Shown here in pieces: positions 8,978-17,918 of a stretch of 41,774 nt of DNA (its first letter is position 1; the number at the start of each line of letters is the position of its first letter). The DNA is taken from the NCBI GenBank assembly GCA_903871805.1, contig CAIQIE010000081.1, forward strand, positions 1 through 41,774, written 5' to 3'. A model generated the notes under the pieces. It was not told the origin of the DNA. It searched no databases and worked only from the letters and a program-made list of their open reading frames with translations. The translations under genes and the position numbers were made by a program. Source of the DNA: an uncultured Planctomycetaceae bacterium (GTDB lineage: Bacteria; Planctomycetota; Planctomycetia; Planctomycetales; Planctomycetaceae).

Positions 8978-9826
8978 TCAGGCAGTCTTCTGCTTTCCAA
9001 CAGCGGCAAAACGCCCCATCAGACCTTCGCTGACCATGCCGATTTCCAGGACCAGTCTCTGAATCCGATTCTTCAGGATACTGTGAAACACCATGGCGGG
9101 AATCGCCAGCATCAGCCCAATCAATGTTGTCACAAGTGCTGTGGAAATACCGTCTGCCAACTCGGAAGGCTTCGGCGACACGGCACTCATGGCAATCTTG
9201 TCGAAGCTGGAGATCATCCCCTGAACTGTTCCCATAAGCCCCATCATCGGAGCCACTGTTCCAATCAGAGCCACGTAACTCAGACGATGCTCAAGACCCA
9301 TGTTTTCGTCTTCGCCGGCTTCCTGCATGCCCTCGACAGCCTCTGCATAGCCACGACTCAGACGCCCCATGCCTGCCGCCAGTACGCGTGCAACAAAAGA
9401 ATCGTCACCCCGGGCAAATTCGTAGGCCCCCTGAAAGTCTTTCGCGTTGAGTTTCTGTTCAAACTCTTCGACGAACTGCGCGGGCAGCAAAACATCACGC
9501 CGCACCTGCAGCAGGTTCATCATAATGAGCGCCACAAGGATGAATGACACCAGCAAAAATGCGGGCCCCCAGAACCAACCACAGGCATTTGCCACGTAGG
9601 CCAGAAAGCTGCGGGATTGCACGGCCGGCGCTTCTGCGGCAGTTGCATCACCAGCCGCGGCGGGGGCTTCAGGAGCGGCGACTGCAGGAGCCGGCGTTTC
9701 ATCCTGGGCCTGCACTGTCCGGTGCAGAGTTGATGCAGGCCAGAGAGCCGCAAATCCCGCCAAAACAACAAACAATACAATACGGCGACCCGGCAGTAAC
9801 TGACCGAAATGGGAAACTCGCGTCAT
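8978..9826 (-). CDS. MotA/TolQ/ExbB-family proton channel
   Basis: A 282-residue protein. It begins with a signal-like hydrophobic segment (about 15-35, RRIVLFVVLAGFAAL) and an Ala/Pro-rich linker (about 40-70). Three membrane helices follow: one near 78-105 (FLLVSFILVALIMMNLLQV), then a long cytoplasmic loop, then two helices near 185-210 (YVALIGTVAPMMGLMGTV) and 230-255 (ALVTTLIGLMLAIPAMVFH), matching the MotA_ExbB domain. The Ala/Pro-rich, apparently exported N-terminal extension is the kind seen in planctomycete and other ExbB proteins with a pre-domain. The start has GGAG ten bases upstream. It heads the compact exbB-exbD-exbD part of the locus. Confidence 0.93.
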   Translation of the reverse strand: MTRVSHFGQLLPGRRIVLFVVLAGFAALWPASTLHRTVQAQDETPAPAVAAPEAPAAAGDATAAEAPAVQSRSFLAYVANACGWFWGPAFLLVSFILVALIMMNLLQVRRDVLLPAQFVEEFEQKLNAKDFQGAYEFARGDDSFVARVLAAGMGRLSRGYAEAVEGMQEAGEDENMGLEHRLSYVALIGTVAPMMGLMGTVQGMISSFDKIAMSAVSPKPSELADGISTALVTTLIGLMLAIPAMVFHSILKNRIQRLVLEIGMVSEGLMGRFAAVGKQKTA

Positions 9827-10142
9827 CTCTGGAAATCTCCGATGGAACCTGGAGGGCTTATCACCGTTTGAAAAATGTCAGGAAACCAAATGCACAATTT
9901 AGTAAGTTCTGCGAAGCCTGCCACCCTGCAGGCCACTCGCTTTTCCCCGAAAACATCGAACCTGACACGCTCCGCTCTTTCAGAGCCTGGCAAAATCACA
10001 AAAACCTGCCGATGACTTTCCGGGAGGGATTGTTACTCCCGACCGTTATAAATCCCAGCCAATTCACCGTCTTTCGTGCCTTCGCTGCAACGCAGCATGA
10101 CGGTATTGACCCACAAAATGCCAGACTTTTCCCGGAAAAACG
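9827..10142. other. Gene-free stretch between the small TPR gene and the ExbB gene, with hairpins
   Basis: 316 non-coding bases. Two short inverted repeats are visible: GCCTGC/GCAGGC at 9916-9921 and 9928-9933 with a six-base loop, and CGGGAG/CTCCCG at 10021-10026 and 10036-10041 with a nine-base loop. Neither is followed by a T-run on the minus strand, so they are at best weak terminators or mRNA processing sites. The size of the gap suggests the exbB-exbD-exbD genes may have their own promoter, separate from the TPR genes. Confidence 0.4.
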
Positions 10143-11195
10143 TTATTTCTCCGTCTGTTTGGCCCACGAACTGTTCGGGTACTTCGAATTCAGTTGTGCC
10201 CTGGCGTCGTCTGCTCGGTTCTGGTGCCCAGCCGGCCCCCACAGTGACGCAAGGTAAAACAGAGCCTCGGCATGCGATGATGGCTCAGACGAATACAGCA
10301 CATCAACATGAAGATAGGCCATCAGAGCGTCTTTTGGGAGCCCCTTCTCGCGCAAACAATCCCCTTTCAAGACCCAGGCCCGCGCCAATGTCTTCGTCTC
10401 TGACTCAGACGCCTTGCCAATCACCTCATTCAAACTGGCTATCGATTCATCCAACTTCCCATCTGCCTTCTGGCACATCGCTTTCCCCAGCGCGGCGTCA
10501 TAGAAAGCAGCAGACGCTGCGGCGTCGCCGGTACTCTCCTGAATCACACCATCAAAAGCCGTCACGGCCCCCGCGGTATCACGTCCTGACAGCAGCAAAA
10601 GCCCCAGTTGCACACCCGCCTGAAGCCTGTATCCCTTCACATCGCATTTCTGCACGTCCGCCAAAAGCGACCGTGCCTCGGCAGCTTTTACAGGGTCCAG
10701 AGACAGCAACTCCGCCTCCAGCAGCATCGCTTCCAGATACCGAAAATTGGTCTTGTTCTCCGTCCTGAACTCGCTGATCGCTTTGGCAGCTGCTGCCGCT
10801 TCCGCCGGATTGGCGAGCGCCATACGAACCTGAGTCCTGGCAATCAGGAACTTCAGATCAGACACCAGCCTTCGATCTTCTCCCCCATACTCCGCCTGAA
10901 TCAGCCTGTATTTCTCAAGCGCCACATCCAGTGCCCCACTTCGCTCGCTGGACTGCGCCTGCGACAATGCCGGGGGTTCCATGTCGAATCGAACAATCAG
11001 CACATCCGGAACCGGAATCTCCTGTGTTTGTCCGTTCTGAAGACGGATCGTCAGCAATGAAGGTGTCATCGCGGTCAACTCACCACGAAACACCACTCGG
11101 TCGCTGCGACGAGTTACCTGGTCTGTACCAGAAACCGTCGCTGACAATCCCAGCAGAAAAATCAGCACCAGCATGGATTTGCGGTTCATAGTCAT
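10143..11195 (-). CDS. Secreted TPR-containing protein of the ExbB/ExbD locus
   Basis: 350 residues. There is a signal peptide (MTMNRKSMLVLIFLLGLSATVSG). A small beta-rich domain at about 27-75 (RVVFRGELTAMTPSLLTIRL, then IPVPDVLIVRFDMEPP) is of a kind I recall ahead of TPR arrays in planctomycete proteins. A helical repeat region from about 85 to the end follows, with TPR-like units such as SGALDVALEKYRLIQAEYGG and AGAVTAFDGVIQES. It is therefore probably periplasmic. It sits between the giant TPR gene and the ExbB gene on the same strand, so I infer it is a partner or scaffold of the proton-driven complex. Two closely spaced ATGs (11195 and 11189) are possible starts. The ribosome site is weak. 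Confidence 0.8.
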   Translation of the reverse strand: MTMNRKSMLVLIFLLGLSATVSGTDQVTRRSDRVVFRGELTAMTPSLLTIRLQNGQTQEIPVPDVLIVRFDMEPPALSQAQSSERSGALDVALEKYRLIQAEYGGEDRRLVSDLKFLIARTQVRMALANPAEAAAAAKAISEFRTENKTNFRYLEAMLLEAELLSLDPVKAAEARSLLADVQKCDVKGYRLQAGVQLGLLLLSGRDTAGAVTAFDGVIQESTGDAAASAAFYDAALGKAMCQKADGKLDESIASLNEVIGKASESETKTLARAWVLKGDCLREKGLPKDALMAYLHVDVLYSSEPSSHAEALFYLASLWGPAGHQNRADDARAQLNSKYPNSSWAKQTEK

Positions 11196-11288
11196 TGATC
11201 GTTTCAGGAAGGATTCCAGAAGGCATCACGAAAGGGGCATTAGCCGAAGACTTCACCAACGTCGCAGGCACTCTGTTCGAATTCCGCA

Positions 11289-14200
11289 TCATTCCGGCGG
11301 TGTTTCCGAAGACCGTTTTTTCCCTGCAGCAGGATCGCCAGAAGCCGGTCCAGGTGACGGCGACTGGCTGGCTCCCGGAGCAGCAGGTGGCCTCGACCGA
11401 GGAGCCGCTCCCGATGCCGATGGACGAACACCAACACCCGGAGACTTCGGCACTGCCGGCTTTCCAACATCCGCCGGGGTTATTCCCTCCACTGGCTTCG
11501 ACCGTGGTTTTGTCGGAGCTATCTCAGCAGATTCTCCGATCGTTCGATCTGCCGCCCCCGCCGAGGATCGGACACCGGCAGCAGGTCGCGCGGCGGGACG
11601 TGCCGAAGTTCCCGCCTTCCCGGATCGCCCACCGGGAATCGCGATCCCCTCCAGCACGGAGAAATTGGCCAACTCAGGAGCCGCCACATCCAGTCCCTGC
11701 GGAAATGAAAAACCAGACGCCTCAGGGACATCCAGCGAAATCTTCGGAGCACCCGTACTTCCGGGTATACGCACTCGCTGCTTCGGCTTGCGCATCATGA
11801 AGAACAAACCACCAGCAACCGCCAGACTCACGGCAACCGTGATCACAGTCAACAACAAACTTGAACCTCCGGAGGAAGCCTCACCAGGAGCCTGAGCTGC
11901 CACGCCACCCGCCGATGCCTTACCCGCTTCTGGTTCTGATGTCACCTGAGCAACTTCCGGCTGCCTCTCCGCCGTTGCCGGGGATACTTTTGTCAACGGA
12001 TTCGGAGACTCTCCCAGATCAGCCTGAATGTCCTGGTACAGTCGATCAAATCTGGCAAACGTGACGTCATCAATATCACGAAACGCCTGCACCACACTAT
12101 TGATTTCAGCGAGTGCGGATTTCAGCTGCGTCGTCCCGGCAGCCTTATCCGTGGTCACACGAGCGATCCTGCGACGCGACAGACTCAATTCGTATCTGGC
12201 ATCAAAAAACCGGGGCCGAAACTCGCTCTTCGGATCCTTCATGACAATTTGCTGAAGCCGCTTTGACAACGTCCCCCACCCCCAGACCGCCGTTGGCTTG
12301 CCAGAGGCATCCTTCAATCCCTGAATGGCCTGATTCAGCCGATCAGGCTCAGACTTCTCACCCCAGTCTCCGAGGATCAGAGCCGCCTCAAACTGCGCGT
12401 CGAGATTCATCGCGTTCTGGGCCAGTATCTCCTCTGCCTGCTTCAAAGCCTCAGCAAACTGACTCTGCTTTCGACGACAACGAGCCAGTCTGAGCAGCAC
12501 CGCGTTCCGTCCTTCTGCCGCCACCAGTCGCTCACTGAGAATTTCCGAATAGGCATTTCCGGCCTTTTCAAAATAACCCTCCGCTCCGGATGCGTCCGCT
12601 GTGACACCAAGACCAAGTCCGTAGTAAGTTTCTCCAATCCAGAGCAGTGAGTTGTAGTCGGATTTATTTCTTGACTCATAAACTTTCTGCAGAAACTGCT
12701 CAAACGACGTTCGCACCTGCGCCAGGCGTTCCACTTCGCCCGCTGTCTGTAATCTCTTCAACTCTTCCTGAAGTTCCATGCCTAGTTGCGTATACGCGGC
12801 AAGAATGTCGTCGCCCCCGACCTTTTCAAGCTGAGTCATCGTCTGCAGGGCCTGATCAATCTGCTGAGTCCCAATCCAGGCACGCAGCAACAACCGATAA
12901 GCCAACCCCGCAAACGAACGACTTTGTGCTCCCGTTTCCGGTCGCGCTGTTCCCTCCGGAACTTCAATGGCTGCGACTACAGAGTTCTCTCCATGAGCCG
13001 TCAAGCGATCAATCGTGGCCTGAAATTCACCATCCATGTTCATGATGCTCGCCAGAGAGACCTCGGCCGCCACCAACTCTTCACTTGGCGGAACCATGTC
13101 ACCCGCCTTCTGACGTGTCAGCTGAATTCCCTGCTGAAGCAAACTGCGCGCTTCTGTCTTCCACCGCTGCAATTCTTCCGGTGCTGTTCTCGCTACCCCC
13201 GGATCCACTCCCGCCAACGCAGCTTCCCGGGTCCAGGCGGCCCAGAAGGACTGACCGGCACTGATGCGAGCCGAGGCATACTGCGGGTCTGACTCCGGAA
13301 CTTCCAGAAACCATTTCACGGCTTCCATCGGCTGTTGCATCGTGCGATACACACTGCCCAGCCGCATGCGTGCCTCACCACCCCGACTGGACTGCGGATA
13401 CAGTGCCAGAATCTGCTCACAGACGTCGCGCAACAGACGCGTTTCAAAATCTCTGTCGTCCGCCGGTGCCATATTCCACGCAGCAACAGCAGCAGCCATC
13501 GCGATTTCCGTCGAATTCAATGCCGTATCCGGATCAGTCCGCTGATCCTTTGACATCGAATTTGTGGCCAGCACCACGGCATCCAGAGGATTCCCCTGCT
13601 TTAACATCACAAAGCTCAGCAGATAACGGGACTGCGCAACAGCTTTGGCATCGCTGTCCGCCTCCCGGAGCACCAATGCCAGACGGAGCAGCCGACCCAC
13701 CTCGTTCAGATGATTGTCCAAAGCCGCTTTTTTCGCTGCACGTTCAGAATCATCCGCTGCCCGTGACAGCTCGTCCGTTAACTCCTGAATCTGAGCAATC
13801 ATGCCTCGCGCTCGCTCGAAGGCCGTCGCAAAATCCCGAGGCTCCCGGTCCTTTTCTCCAAGAACCACTTTCAAACGACGACTCATCGACAGCGCCGGTT
13901 CACGGAAGGCCCCGGGATACTTTGCCACCTGCTCCGCGTGATTCAGTGCAAACTGCAACACGTCCAGTTTTTCCTTCGCCGGTAACTCGCGAGTCTGAGC
14001 CCGCTTCTCTTCCGCTATCGCCTGCTCCCAGAGAATTCCAAGTCCGTACTCCGTCGTCGACTGCTGCCGATTCGCCTGCAACCATGCTCCCGCCTCCTGG
14101 ATCACAAGATCAAAGTCGTTTCTCTGCGGATCGTTGAGACAAATCAGTCGAAAATGCTTTGCCGTACCCTTCAGGGACTGCATAAAGGGCTGATCGGATT

Positions 14201-15089
14201 TGTGGTCAAGGATCTCATTGTAAATTCCCAGTGCACGTCCAATATCATCCTGCTCCTGGAAACACTTGCCTTCCATCAGACGGGCATACAGGCCGTTGGT
14301 ATTGGTCCGCCGACTGGTGTGTATCGCCTCGAACAACCCGGCCGCCTGGTTCAAAGTCTGCTTGCGTTCCTCTGTACCACGATCAAATGTCTGACCTCTT
14401 TCATAGGTACAACGAACCAGATTCAGCCAGGCACGCAGATACTTTCCCTCCGCGTCCTTTCGCTGCTGAAAAAGCTCCTCGTCCTTCGACTCGTCCACAA
14501 ACTTCGGAAAGCCCTCATACTGCGACTTGTACTGGTCATGAGCCGCCTGAAAGATCCCCTTAGCCTGATCAATCAGTGCCCTCGCTTCATTCTGCAGCGG
14601 CGCTCGTTCTTCCGGTGTTGGCTTTTCCGCCGTCTCCCAGATCAGAGACTCCGCTCGATCAAACAATAATTCGCCCAACAGACTGTTGGCCTGCGCCGCC
14701 TGAGGATGCTGTGGATGCCCGGACAGAAATTTCTGCAGCGCCACCTCCGCTTCCGAGAGCAGCTTCGACCGATCGTCCGGAACCCGCGAAGCCGACCCTG
14801 CCTGCTGCAACGTCATTCCTCGCTGCAGATCAATCACATCCCGAATCTCCTGCGGAAGATCCGGGCGAAGATTCTGGGAATCCAGATACTCAATCGCCGT
14901 ATCGTAATAACCCTTCTGACGAAGGCCCTCCAGAAACGCCAGCACTGGCTCCTGAGCAACCACGACCGGGCCAGAAGGAACTCCGAATGCCAACAAAAAG
15001 ATTGTCAGCCAGACGCCAACCCGCGTCCGCTCTGCTCTTCCGCACATCGCTAACTCAATGCCCATGATGCCCAAGAACGGTGTACTCAT
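11289..15089 (-). CDS. Giant TPR protein with C-terminal membrane anchor and disordered tail
   Basis: About 1266 residues from the ATG at 15089, which has GGGG seven bases upstream; a TTG six bases earlier is also in frame. A signal-like helix lies at about 25-45 (VGVWLTIFLLAFGVPSG). A very long helical-repeat region (about 50-1040) of TPR/SEL-like units follows, for example YYDTAIEYLDSQN, RALGIYNEILDH and AEALKQAEEILAQNAMNLDAQ. A membrane helix lies at about 1077-1099 (SLLLTVITVAVSLAVAGGLFF), and the tail of about 165 residues is rich in Pro, Ala, Ser and Lys. Inferred topology: TPR array outside the membrane, disordered tail in the cytoplasm. It is the first gene of the locus with the smaller TPR protein, ExbB and two ExbDs, and could be the long periplasm-spanning partner that replaces TonB or TolA. 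Function is unproven. Confidence 0.85.
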   Translation of the reverse strand: MSTPFLGIMGIELAMCGRAERTRVGVWLTIFLLAFGVPSGPVVVAQEPVLAFLEGLRQKGYYDTAIEYLDSQNLRPDLPQEIRDVIDLQRGMTLQQAGSASRVPDDRSKLLSEAEVALQKFLSGHPQHPQAAQANSLLGELLFDRAESLIWETAEKPTPEERAPLQNEARALIDQAKGIFQAAHDQYKSQYEGFPKFVDESKDEELFQQRKDAEGKYLRAWLNLVRCTYERGQTFDRGTEERKQTLNQAAGLFEAIHTSRRTNTNGLYARLMEGKCFQEQDDIGRALGIYNEILDHKSDQPFMQSLKGTAKHFRLICLNDPQRNDFDLVIQEAGAWLQANRQQSTTEYGLGILWEQAIAEEKRAQTRELPAKEKLDVLQFALNHAEQVAKYPGAFREPALSMSRRLKVVLGEKDREPRDFATAFERARGMIAQIQELTDELSRAADDSERAAKKAALDNHLNEVGRLLRLALVLREADSDAKAVAQSRYLLSFVMLKQGNPLDAVVLATNSMSKDQRTDPDTALNSTEIAMAAAVAAWNMAPADDRDFETRLLRDVCEQILALYPQSSRGGEARMRLGSVYRTMQQPMEAVKWFLEVPESDPQYASARISAGQSFWAAWTREAALAGVDPGVARTAPEELQRWKTEARSLLQQGIQLTRQKAGDMVPPSEELVAAEVSLASIMNMDGEFQATIDRLTAHGENSVVAAIEVPEGTARPETGAQSRSFAGLAYRLLLRAWIGTQQIDQALQTMTQLEKVGGDDILAAYTQLGMELQEELKRLQTAGEVERLAQVRTSFEQFLQKVYESRNKSDYNSLLWIGETYYGLGLGVTADASGAEGYFEKAGNAYSEILSERLVAAEGRNAVLLRLARCRRKQSQFAEALKQAEEILAQNAMNLDAQFEAALILGDWGEKSEPDRLNQAIQGLKDASGKPTAVWGWGTLSKRLQQIVMKDPKSEFRPRFFDARYELSLSRRRIARVTTDKAAGTTQLKSALAEINSVVQAFRDIDDVTFARFDRLYQDIQADLGESPNPLTKVSPATAERQPEVAQVTSEPEAGKASAGGVAAQAPGEASSGGSSLLLTVITVAVSLAVAGGLFFMMRKPKQRVRIPGSTGAPKISLDVPEASGFSFPQGLDVAAPELANFSVLEGIAIPGGRSGKAGTSARPAARPAAGVRSSAGAADRTIGESAEIAPTKPRSKPVEGITPADVGKPAVPKSPGVGVRPSASGAAPRSRPPAAPGASQSPSPGPASGDPAAGKKRSSETPPE

Positions 15090-15095
15090 TTTCAA

Positions 15096-15570
15096 TCCCC
15101 GGTCAAACTACTCAGGGAAACCAGAAACCCAGGAATGTCGGACTGTTCGGATTTCCAGAAGTTTCCTTCGCAGAAACAAGGCAAATGCCCGCCACGCAGA
15201 CCTCGTCGGATACGACAATCCGCCCAGGACAAAGCCCACAAACGCCCGGCGACGCTTTCGCCGCGCCCCGTGTTGCTGGTTCTTCATACCGCCTGGTGAA
15301 CGGTCCCCCCCGACCCGCCGTGTCCCGATTCTGGACTGGGATTACCCCCCGGACGGACAGCCTCACTGACCAAATCAGCATACGTTCAAGCAACAGAAGT
15401 AGCAACGAAGAAGGCGAAATCCTGAATTCCACTGGGGAATAAATCACCCTTTCGCTACAGTTTACAGAGACACCGAATGCTTTTCAGGCAGCAGAACGTG
15501 TTTTCAAACATACACAGTTTCCTGCCCCAGACGCTGTCGTTGATTTCAGATTTCCTGACGAGGTGCTGTC
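15096..15570. other. Divergent intergenic region between the TPR locus and the kinase gene
   Basis: About 475 bases separating the minus-strand TPR operon from the plus-strand kinase gene, so both promoters should lie here. Frames in it translate to Arg/Pro/Ser-rich shadows. The half next to the kinase (about 15380-15560) is richer in A and T than the rest, but I cannot fix a promoter by eye. Confidence 0.45.
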
Positions 15571-15571
15571 T
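15558..15571 (+). promoter_or_regulatory. Ribosome binding site that supports a TTG start for the kinase gene
   Basis: ACGAGG at 15558-15563 is followed, after seven bases, by TTG at 15571. The next in-frame ATG (15589) lies too far from this site, so the TTG is the better start. Confidence 0.5.
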
Positions 15572-16671
15572 TGACCGATAATATTCTGATGGCCGATACC
15601 GATCGGGACCTTCCCAAACACGTCAGAAACGGCTTCATGAGGTATCGGGATTTCAAACCCCTCACTCAAGGGGGCGAGGCTATCCTGCGCACATGCGTGG
15701 ATGAAAACCTCGGGCGCACTGTGGTCATGAAAACCCTCCAGCCTCAGTTCCAGAACCTCGAGACCTATCAGAAACGCTTCCTCAGAGAAGCCCGTGTGAC
15801 GGCACAGATTCCTCACCCCTGCACCATCCCCGTCTATGAACTCAGCAGGGATTCCGAGGGCAATGCCTACTTCACGATGAAGAAACTTCAGGGTCGGGAT
15901 CTGAGCGATATTCTTGACCGCATCGCAGAAGGTGATCAGCACACGATCAGCAAGTACCCCCTGCCCTTCATTATCAATGTCCTCGTCCAATGCGCTCAAT
16001 GCCTCGCCTTTGCCCACAACCAGGGCGTCGTTCATCGTGATATGAAGCCAGCTAACATCATGATCGGGGACTACGGCGAAATTATGGTACTCGACTGGGG
16101 ACTCGCAAAGGTCTCCAATATGAAGGACAACGACGAAGTGGATCGACTGATCCGCAGCGGACAACAGACAATTCCGGGACGACTCACCGGCCGCGGCGAT
16201 ATTCAGGGCACTCCATTCTACATGTCCCCGGAACAGGCGGTGGAAACTGGTGATGTCGATGAACGCTCCGACATCTACAACATGGGCATCGTACTCTTCG
16301 AGGTCCTGACCAGCGAAAGCTACATGTCCGGAAAGAGCTTTCGAGAAATTCAACGAAAATTGGCGGAAAGCCCGCTCAGATCGCCGGCCTCGGTCGCACC
16401 AAAAAAGAAAATTGCGCCCGAACTTGATGCCATTTGCGCAAAAGCCCTCCAGAAAGACCCCGCAGATCGCTATCAGAAAATGTCCGATTTCGAAGCAGAT
16501 CTCCGAGCCTACACCATGGGACTGCCTGTTTCGGTCTATCAGGAATCCCCCCTGCAAAGTTTACTGAAATGGCGCGACCGCAAGATCCTCAGCAGCGCTT
16601 CCCTCATCTGGATGCTCGCCGGCGCTCTACTCTCCATTCTGCTGCAACTTCTCTTTAATGTCCTGCTGTGA
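15571..16671 (+). CDS. Serine/threonine protein kinase with C-terminal membrane anchor
   Basis: A 366-residue Hanks-type kinase. It has the ATP-anchoring lysine K54 in VVMKTL, the helix C glutamate E73 (FLREARV), the catalytic loop VVHRDMKPANIM with D157, and N162. The Mg-binding motif is DWG (D175, VLDWGLAK) instead of DFG, as is common in planctomycete kinases, and the APE motif is SPE (219-221). The glycine-rich loop is degenerate: LTQGGEAILR replaces GxGxxG. A hydrophobic helix ends the protein (about 343-366, LIWMLAGALLSILLQLLFNVLL), anchoring it with the kinase domain in the cytoplasm and almost nothing outside, so it has no sensor domain of its own. It starts at a TTG with a good ribosome site. 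It is divergent from the TPR/ExbB locus and may act on it; that is inference. Confidence 0.92.
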   Translation: MTDNILMADTDRDLPKHVRNGFMRYRDFKPLTQGGEAILRTCVDENLGRTVVMKTLQPQFQNLETYQKRFLREARVTAQIPHPCTIPVYELSRDSEGNAYFTMKKLQGRDLSDILDRIAEGDQHTISKYPLPFIINVLVQCAQCLAFAHNQGVVHRDMKPANIMIGDYGEIMVLDWGLAKVSNMKDNDEVDRLIRSGQQTIPGRLTGRGDIQGTPFYMSPEQAVETGDVDERSDIYNMGIVLFEVLTSESYMSGKSFREIQRKLAESPLRSPASVAPKKKIAPELDAICAKALQKDPADRYQKMSDFEADLRAYTMGLPVSVYQESPLQSLLKWRDRKILSSASLIWMLAGALLSILLQLLFNVLL

Positions 16672-16742
16672 TTCCCGGGCGAAAAAGACCAATAGCGGGC
16701 AGGTCTCATTGTTTTAACTTCAGAGGTTCTCATTCCAGAGCC

Positions 16743-17192
16743 ACACCACGAGCAAAACGAATCTGCCCTGTGGGCGAAGTTTTACATGTGCTCAATCGAG
16801 CAGTCGCTCGGCTGATGATTTTTGCAAGGCCGCATGACTACGAAGCCTTCATACGAGTGCTCGATGAAACCAGGCAGATCGTTCCGCTCCCCATTTTCGC
16901 AATGGTCGCAAAACCGAATCACTGGCATTTCGTTGTTCTGCCAGTTGCGTCAGATCAGGTCAGTGGGTTCTTTCGTCGGCTTGCCGGGATGTACACGACT
17001 CGCTGCCACGCTCACGACAAAACCGGCGGCACCGGGCATTTGTATCAGGAACCGCTGCCGACCCATGCGGACGCTCAGGGACATAGCCGGGCCAGCAAAA
17101 CCAGCTCTACGAGTCTCGTGTTTGCGTCGGCTTGCAGTACGAGCCCAGACCGGCTTCCTGCCTGCGACGCAATTCTGTCCCGTGGTTACTGA
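16743..17192 (+). pseudogene. Decayed REP-associated tyrosine (Y1/RAYT) transposase
   Basis: The translation from 16743 follows the RAYT family closely for about 100 residues: PRAKRI start, VLHVLNRAVARLMIF, DYEAFIRVLDET, the metal-binding HUH motif as PNHWHFVV, and GHLYQE. Three things show it is dead. The codon where the family begins with ATG is ACA (16743-16745). The match stops right after GHLYQE, where the repeat copy at 17057 begins. The catalytic tyrosine in the usual RYVERNA helix is therefore missing. RAYTs nick single-stranded DNA at REP hairpins and are tied to REP dispersal. The open frame overlaps the kinase stop upstream, but that extension is not family sequence. Confidence 0.75.
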
Positions 17193-17369
17193 GCTTAACG
17201 TGGCAGAAAGCCCCTGAGGAATGGCATATTTGATCGCACCGAAGATCATGTCGCCACTCCACGGCCCAATTGCCAATCTGAAGTCACCTTACATGGGCTG
17301 ACACCCATGGCGCGATCAGACCGCCGCTCCGCGGCTTAATCGCACCGCATGCCCAGTGAGCCAACGCTG
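17057..17369. repeat. Direct repeat copy A (~310 bp, REP-like)
   Basis: This segment aligns over its whole length with 24381-24690 in the same orientation. The best conserved parts are CGTGGCAGAAAGCCCC, ATCGCACCG, GCCAATCTGA, GACGCTCCGCGGC (GCCGCTCCGCGGC here) and ATCGCACCGCAT. By eye the identity is roughly 70-80 percent with small gaps. It truncates the RAYT remnant at its left end. Short GC-rich inverted repeats inside it resemble REP elements. Probably one member of a multi-copy genomic family. Confidence 0.75.
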
Positions 17370-17918
17370 GCCAACGACGTAACGCAGTCTTGCTGGATGT
17401 CGCGTCGTTCCATCCTAGCAGCTCAAGTGTTCTTCAGCAGGGAAAATCGCCCCACAGCCCCATCCCCCAAGGCTTAATCCCCAATGGACTTGGATTCCAC
17501 CGCCCAATATCCTAGGTTCTTTGACAACCGTTTTCCTGCTTCGTGAAGTCTGGTCACTCGATTGCGCCTGCCCAGGTAAACTCAGGTCGTTTCCAGTAGC
17601 CCACATGGGATCCTATTGGAGAAGTACAAGCTTAAAAAATTCCGTCCACATATTGACCTGACCGTTGAATGACACAATACAAATCGGGTTCCAGCCTGTT
17701 TCAAAGCATCATCCAGTGTCCCCGGTTTTCCAGTGTGGGAACGGAATTGCCCGGTGTTCTTTCTTTCCTGTTGACGTAAATAAAATTAAGAATCCGCCGG
17801 CGGAGTCGGGCATTCTTTCGGTTTGCAGGCCGAAGCCCAAATGAGTGTCGCGTGACCTAATCGATCGGTTTAACTTAGTACCTTGTCTCACTGCTTAAGC
17901 AGGACGTAATACGATAAT
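17370..17918. other. Gene-free stretch left of the TIGR03032-family pseudogene
   Basis: 549 bases with no credible gene; frames are short and the translations are not protein-like. A TTGACG at 17772 lies in an A/T-rich stretch, but no fitting -10 box is visible. A GCCGGCGG motif follows near 17793. I see no terminator. Confidence 0.4.

Noticed and set aside
13370..14137. 255-residue plus-strand frame inside the giant TPR gene, and similar ones at 11173-11895 and 14576-15067
   Set aside because: Pro/Ser/Arg-rich translations opposite a long helical-repeat gene; shadows.
15484..16557. 357-residue minus-strand open frame opposite the kinase
   Set aside because: It is an antisense shadow of a kinase gene with all catalytic motifs.
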